From: Clostridiaceae bacterium
GTDB lineage: Bacteria > Bacillota_A > Clostridia > Clostridiales > Clostridiaceae
Assembly (NCBI GenBank): GCA_029256485.1
Contig: JAQSXU010000076.1
Span: 1 to 16,414 of the forward strand
Direction of reading: 5' to 3'
DNA: 16,414 nt
Each line of letters starts with the position of its first letter. Within the stretch, counting starts at the first letter, position 1. The position numbers and the translations under genes were made by a program. Of this stretch, positions 15,323-16,414 are shown in pieces. The notes beneath the pieces are model-generated. The model was not told the DNA's origin. It saw nothing but the letters and a program-made list of their open reading frames with translations, and did not search any database.

Positions 15323-15426
15323 TAAGAAAGATAGGTTTATTGGTGGTGAATATTAATAAATAAGAAAATACAAATAGTGCAAATAATAATTGGTGGATTT
15401 TTAAGGTCACGCTTCGCTTCCACCAT
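15263..15426 (+). repeat. 164-bp direct repeat, copy 2
   Basis: This copy lies in its native context: the DUF3791 3' end, spacer, then repeat E. It is about 94% identical by eye to 11415-11578, with no gaps. This copy is probably closer to the source, because the coding part is in frame here. Confidence 0.9.
15391..15425 (+). repeat. tmRNA-tail-like direct repeat, site E
   Basis: TGGTGGA (15391-15397) and TCCACCA (15419-15425) flank AAGGTCACGCTTCGCT. It is nearly identical to site D. It ends the DUF3990/DUF3791 cassette and starts the next. Confidence 0.65.
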
Positions 15427-15725
15427 ATAAATCCTTGATAGTATTTTTAAAGTAATATCAAGGATTTTTTATTTTATAGATATAAATTCATTTTTTGCTT
15501 TTAGAAGGTCTTCTGAATATCTACCATTCCTAGGGGTTAGCGATTTATATTTTTTAAGTATAAGTTCTGCTCTTTTTCTTTTTCTTTTTTTAATAACACC
15601 TTTGCCACCCCAAAAATCTTTATTTTTATTATCTACAAAATTTTATTAAATAATACTATAATTTAACTAATGCAGGTAAATTAGAAGATAAAATATTTGA
15701 TTCATGGTTAGGGATATTTCTCTAA
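15427..15725 (-). pseudogene. Deleted copy of the LAGLIDADG/HNH unit
   Basis: This follows 10297-10920 closely but with internal deletions. It keeps the C-terminal third of the minus-strand LAGLIDADG gene (to about 15580), a short middle piece (about 15590-15605), the divergent promoter region (15611-15690) and the first codons of the plus-strand HNH gene (DGKIFDSWLG, about 15690-15715). The LAGLIDADG motif itself is gone, so no product is expected. The rest of the gap to 15847 is AT-rich with nothing recognisable. Confidence 0.75.
15429..15470. terminator. Hairpin terminator after site E
   Basis: AAATCCTTGAT (15429-15439) pairs with ATCAAGGATTT (15457-15467), followed by T residues. It is the same hairpin family as at site C and is followed by the same downstream sequence. 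Confidence 0.8.
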
Positions 15726-15847
15726 TATAAAGAGTAGCGATAAGTTTAAAAATAGAAAGATACTTTTTAAATATTTAGTATCATGCAGATGTACTAGATA
15801 CGGTTATGAACATATTTATTTAAGCAGGTTAGAGGTTAACTAAAAAT

Positions 15848-16180
15848 ATGATTGCAACACTTTATGAAAAAGGTAGATCTACTATTACAGAGCATTTAAA
15901 GAATATTTTTAGTGATGGTGAATTAGATGAAAATTCAGTATGTCGGAAATTCCGACGAACTGGTTCAGATGGGAAAGAATATAATACTAAATTTTATGAT
16001 TTGGAAGCAGTTATTGCAGTTGGATTTAGAACTAATTCAGAGAGAGCTATAATATTTCGTCAGTGGGCAGCTTCTGTACTTAAGGATTTTTCGATTCGTG
16101 GTTACGTTATAGATAGAGAAAGATTAAAGAATGGAACCTTTTTAAATAAAGAATATTTTGACCATTTGCTTTATAGAATT
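15848..16180 (+). pseudogene. RhuM-family fragment, truncated at both ends
   Basis: The readable part matches the RhuM family: LYEKGRSTITEHLKNIF, NSVCRKFRRTGSDGKEYNTK, FYDLEAVIAVGFRTNSERAI, FRQWAASVLKDF, then RGYVIDRERLKNG and YFDHLLYRI. Intact RhuM proteins are roughly 330 residues. Here the N-terminal part before the helix-turn-helix is missing, and the match ends near 16180. The frame then runs to a stop at 16237 through unrelated residues encoded by a terminator. The ATG at 15848 has a poor ribosome site. RhuM genes occur on pathogenicity and genomic islands. This looks like a non-functional relic. Confidence 0.75.
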
Positions 16181-16191
16181 TTATGCTGTAC

Positions 16192-16235
16192 ATGCACACC
16201 TCTAATGTTTTTGGAATTAGGGGTGTGCATTTTTT
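16192..16235 (+). terminator. Hairpin terminator cutting into the RhuM relic
   Basis: ATGCACACCTCTAAT (16192-16206) pairs with ATTAGGGGTGTGCAT (16216-16230), 15 bp with one G-U pair, then TTTTTT. It lies directly at the breakpoint of the RhuM homology, so the fragment was joined to another transcript end. Confidence 0.85.
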
Positions 16236-16280
16236 AGCGGAAATAATTAAAGAGACGGTGTTAAAAATACAGTTATAGGA

Positions 16281-16286
16281 TATAAT
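16281..16286 (+). promoter_or_regulatory. -10 box of the last gene
   Basis: TATAAT with TGTTAA (16259-16264) 16 bp upstream. The start would be near 16293, leaving about a 25-nt leader that includes the AAGGAG ribosome site. Confidence 0.45.
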
Positions 16287-16317
16287 TAAGATAATATTAG
16301 CGGAAGGAGTAATTGCC

Positions 16318-16414
16318 ATGAAGTATAGTGATGCAAGAGAAGTTTATAAAAATAAGTGGATACTATTTGAAGCTATTTATGCTTATTCAGAAGAAGGAAA
16401 AAGAATTGTAACTG
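16318..16414 (+). CDS. Hypothetical protein, 5' end only (runs off the window)
   Basis: An ATG at 16318 with AAGGAG (16304-16309) 8 nt upstream opens a frame that is still open at the window edge (MKYSDAREVYKNKWILFEAI, then YAYSEEGKRIVT). Its own promoter and terminator-bounded start support a real gene. The fragment resembles small clostridial hypothetical proteins of unknown role, some of which I recall being found next to retropepsin-like proteins. I cannot assign a function from 32 residues. Confidence 0.6.
   Translation, partial: MKYSDAREVYKNKWILFEAIYAYSEEGKRIVT

Noticed and set aside
79..15425. CRISPR array
   Set aside because: The five repeats are kilobases apart with genes between them. 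There is no regular repeat-spacer unit and no cas gene.

Overview
The window is AT-rich DNA from a low-GC Firmicute, most likely a member of the Clostridia (Lachnospiraceae is my best guess). The reasons are AGGAGG-type ribosome sites, a T-box leucine leader, many U-tailed hairpin terminators, and a DUF3990/DUF3791 pair of the kind common in that family. No ssrA, tRNA or rRNA gene is visible. Family names come from reading motifs, not from database searches.

The layout is modular. Five direct-repeat sites (A about 79-98, B 6138-6170, C 10277-10296, D 11543-11577, E 15391-15425) carry a tail resembling the 3' end of tmRNA (TCGCCTCCACCA or a variant). Each is followed directly by a hairpin terminator. 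This looks like an integration hotspot downstream of ssrA, with several islands stacked in tandem and their attachment sites left as scars. No intact integrase is present.

A to B is a defence-like block: a minus-strand SEFIR-domain protein; a divergent two-gene unit of a GHKL/sacsin-like ATPase and an AlbA_2(Schlafen)-TIR fusion; then a two-helix membrane protein. B to C holds a possible HEPN protein, about 1 kb of decayed DNA, and an sce7726 (PD-(D/E)XK-like) / sce7725 pair. C to D holds a LAGLIDADG protein and a frameshifted HNH endonuclease whose C-terminus was overwritten by a duplicated cassette tail. D to E holds a T-box-controlled 2-isopropylmalate synthase with a C-terminal AraC-type DNA-binding domain, a frameshifted fragment, and the DUF3990-DUF3791 pair. 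After E come a deleted copy of the LAGLIDADG/HNH unit, a RhuM fragment, and the start of another gene.

The strongest leads are the ATPase plus AlbA_2-TIR operon beside a second TIR-superfamily protein (SEFIR), the enzyme-regulator fusion LeuA-AraC under a T-box with a CUA specifier, and the repeat-bounded cassette array, where a 164-bp duplication shows the repeats recombining.
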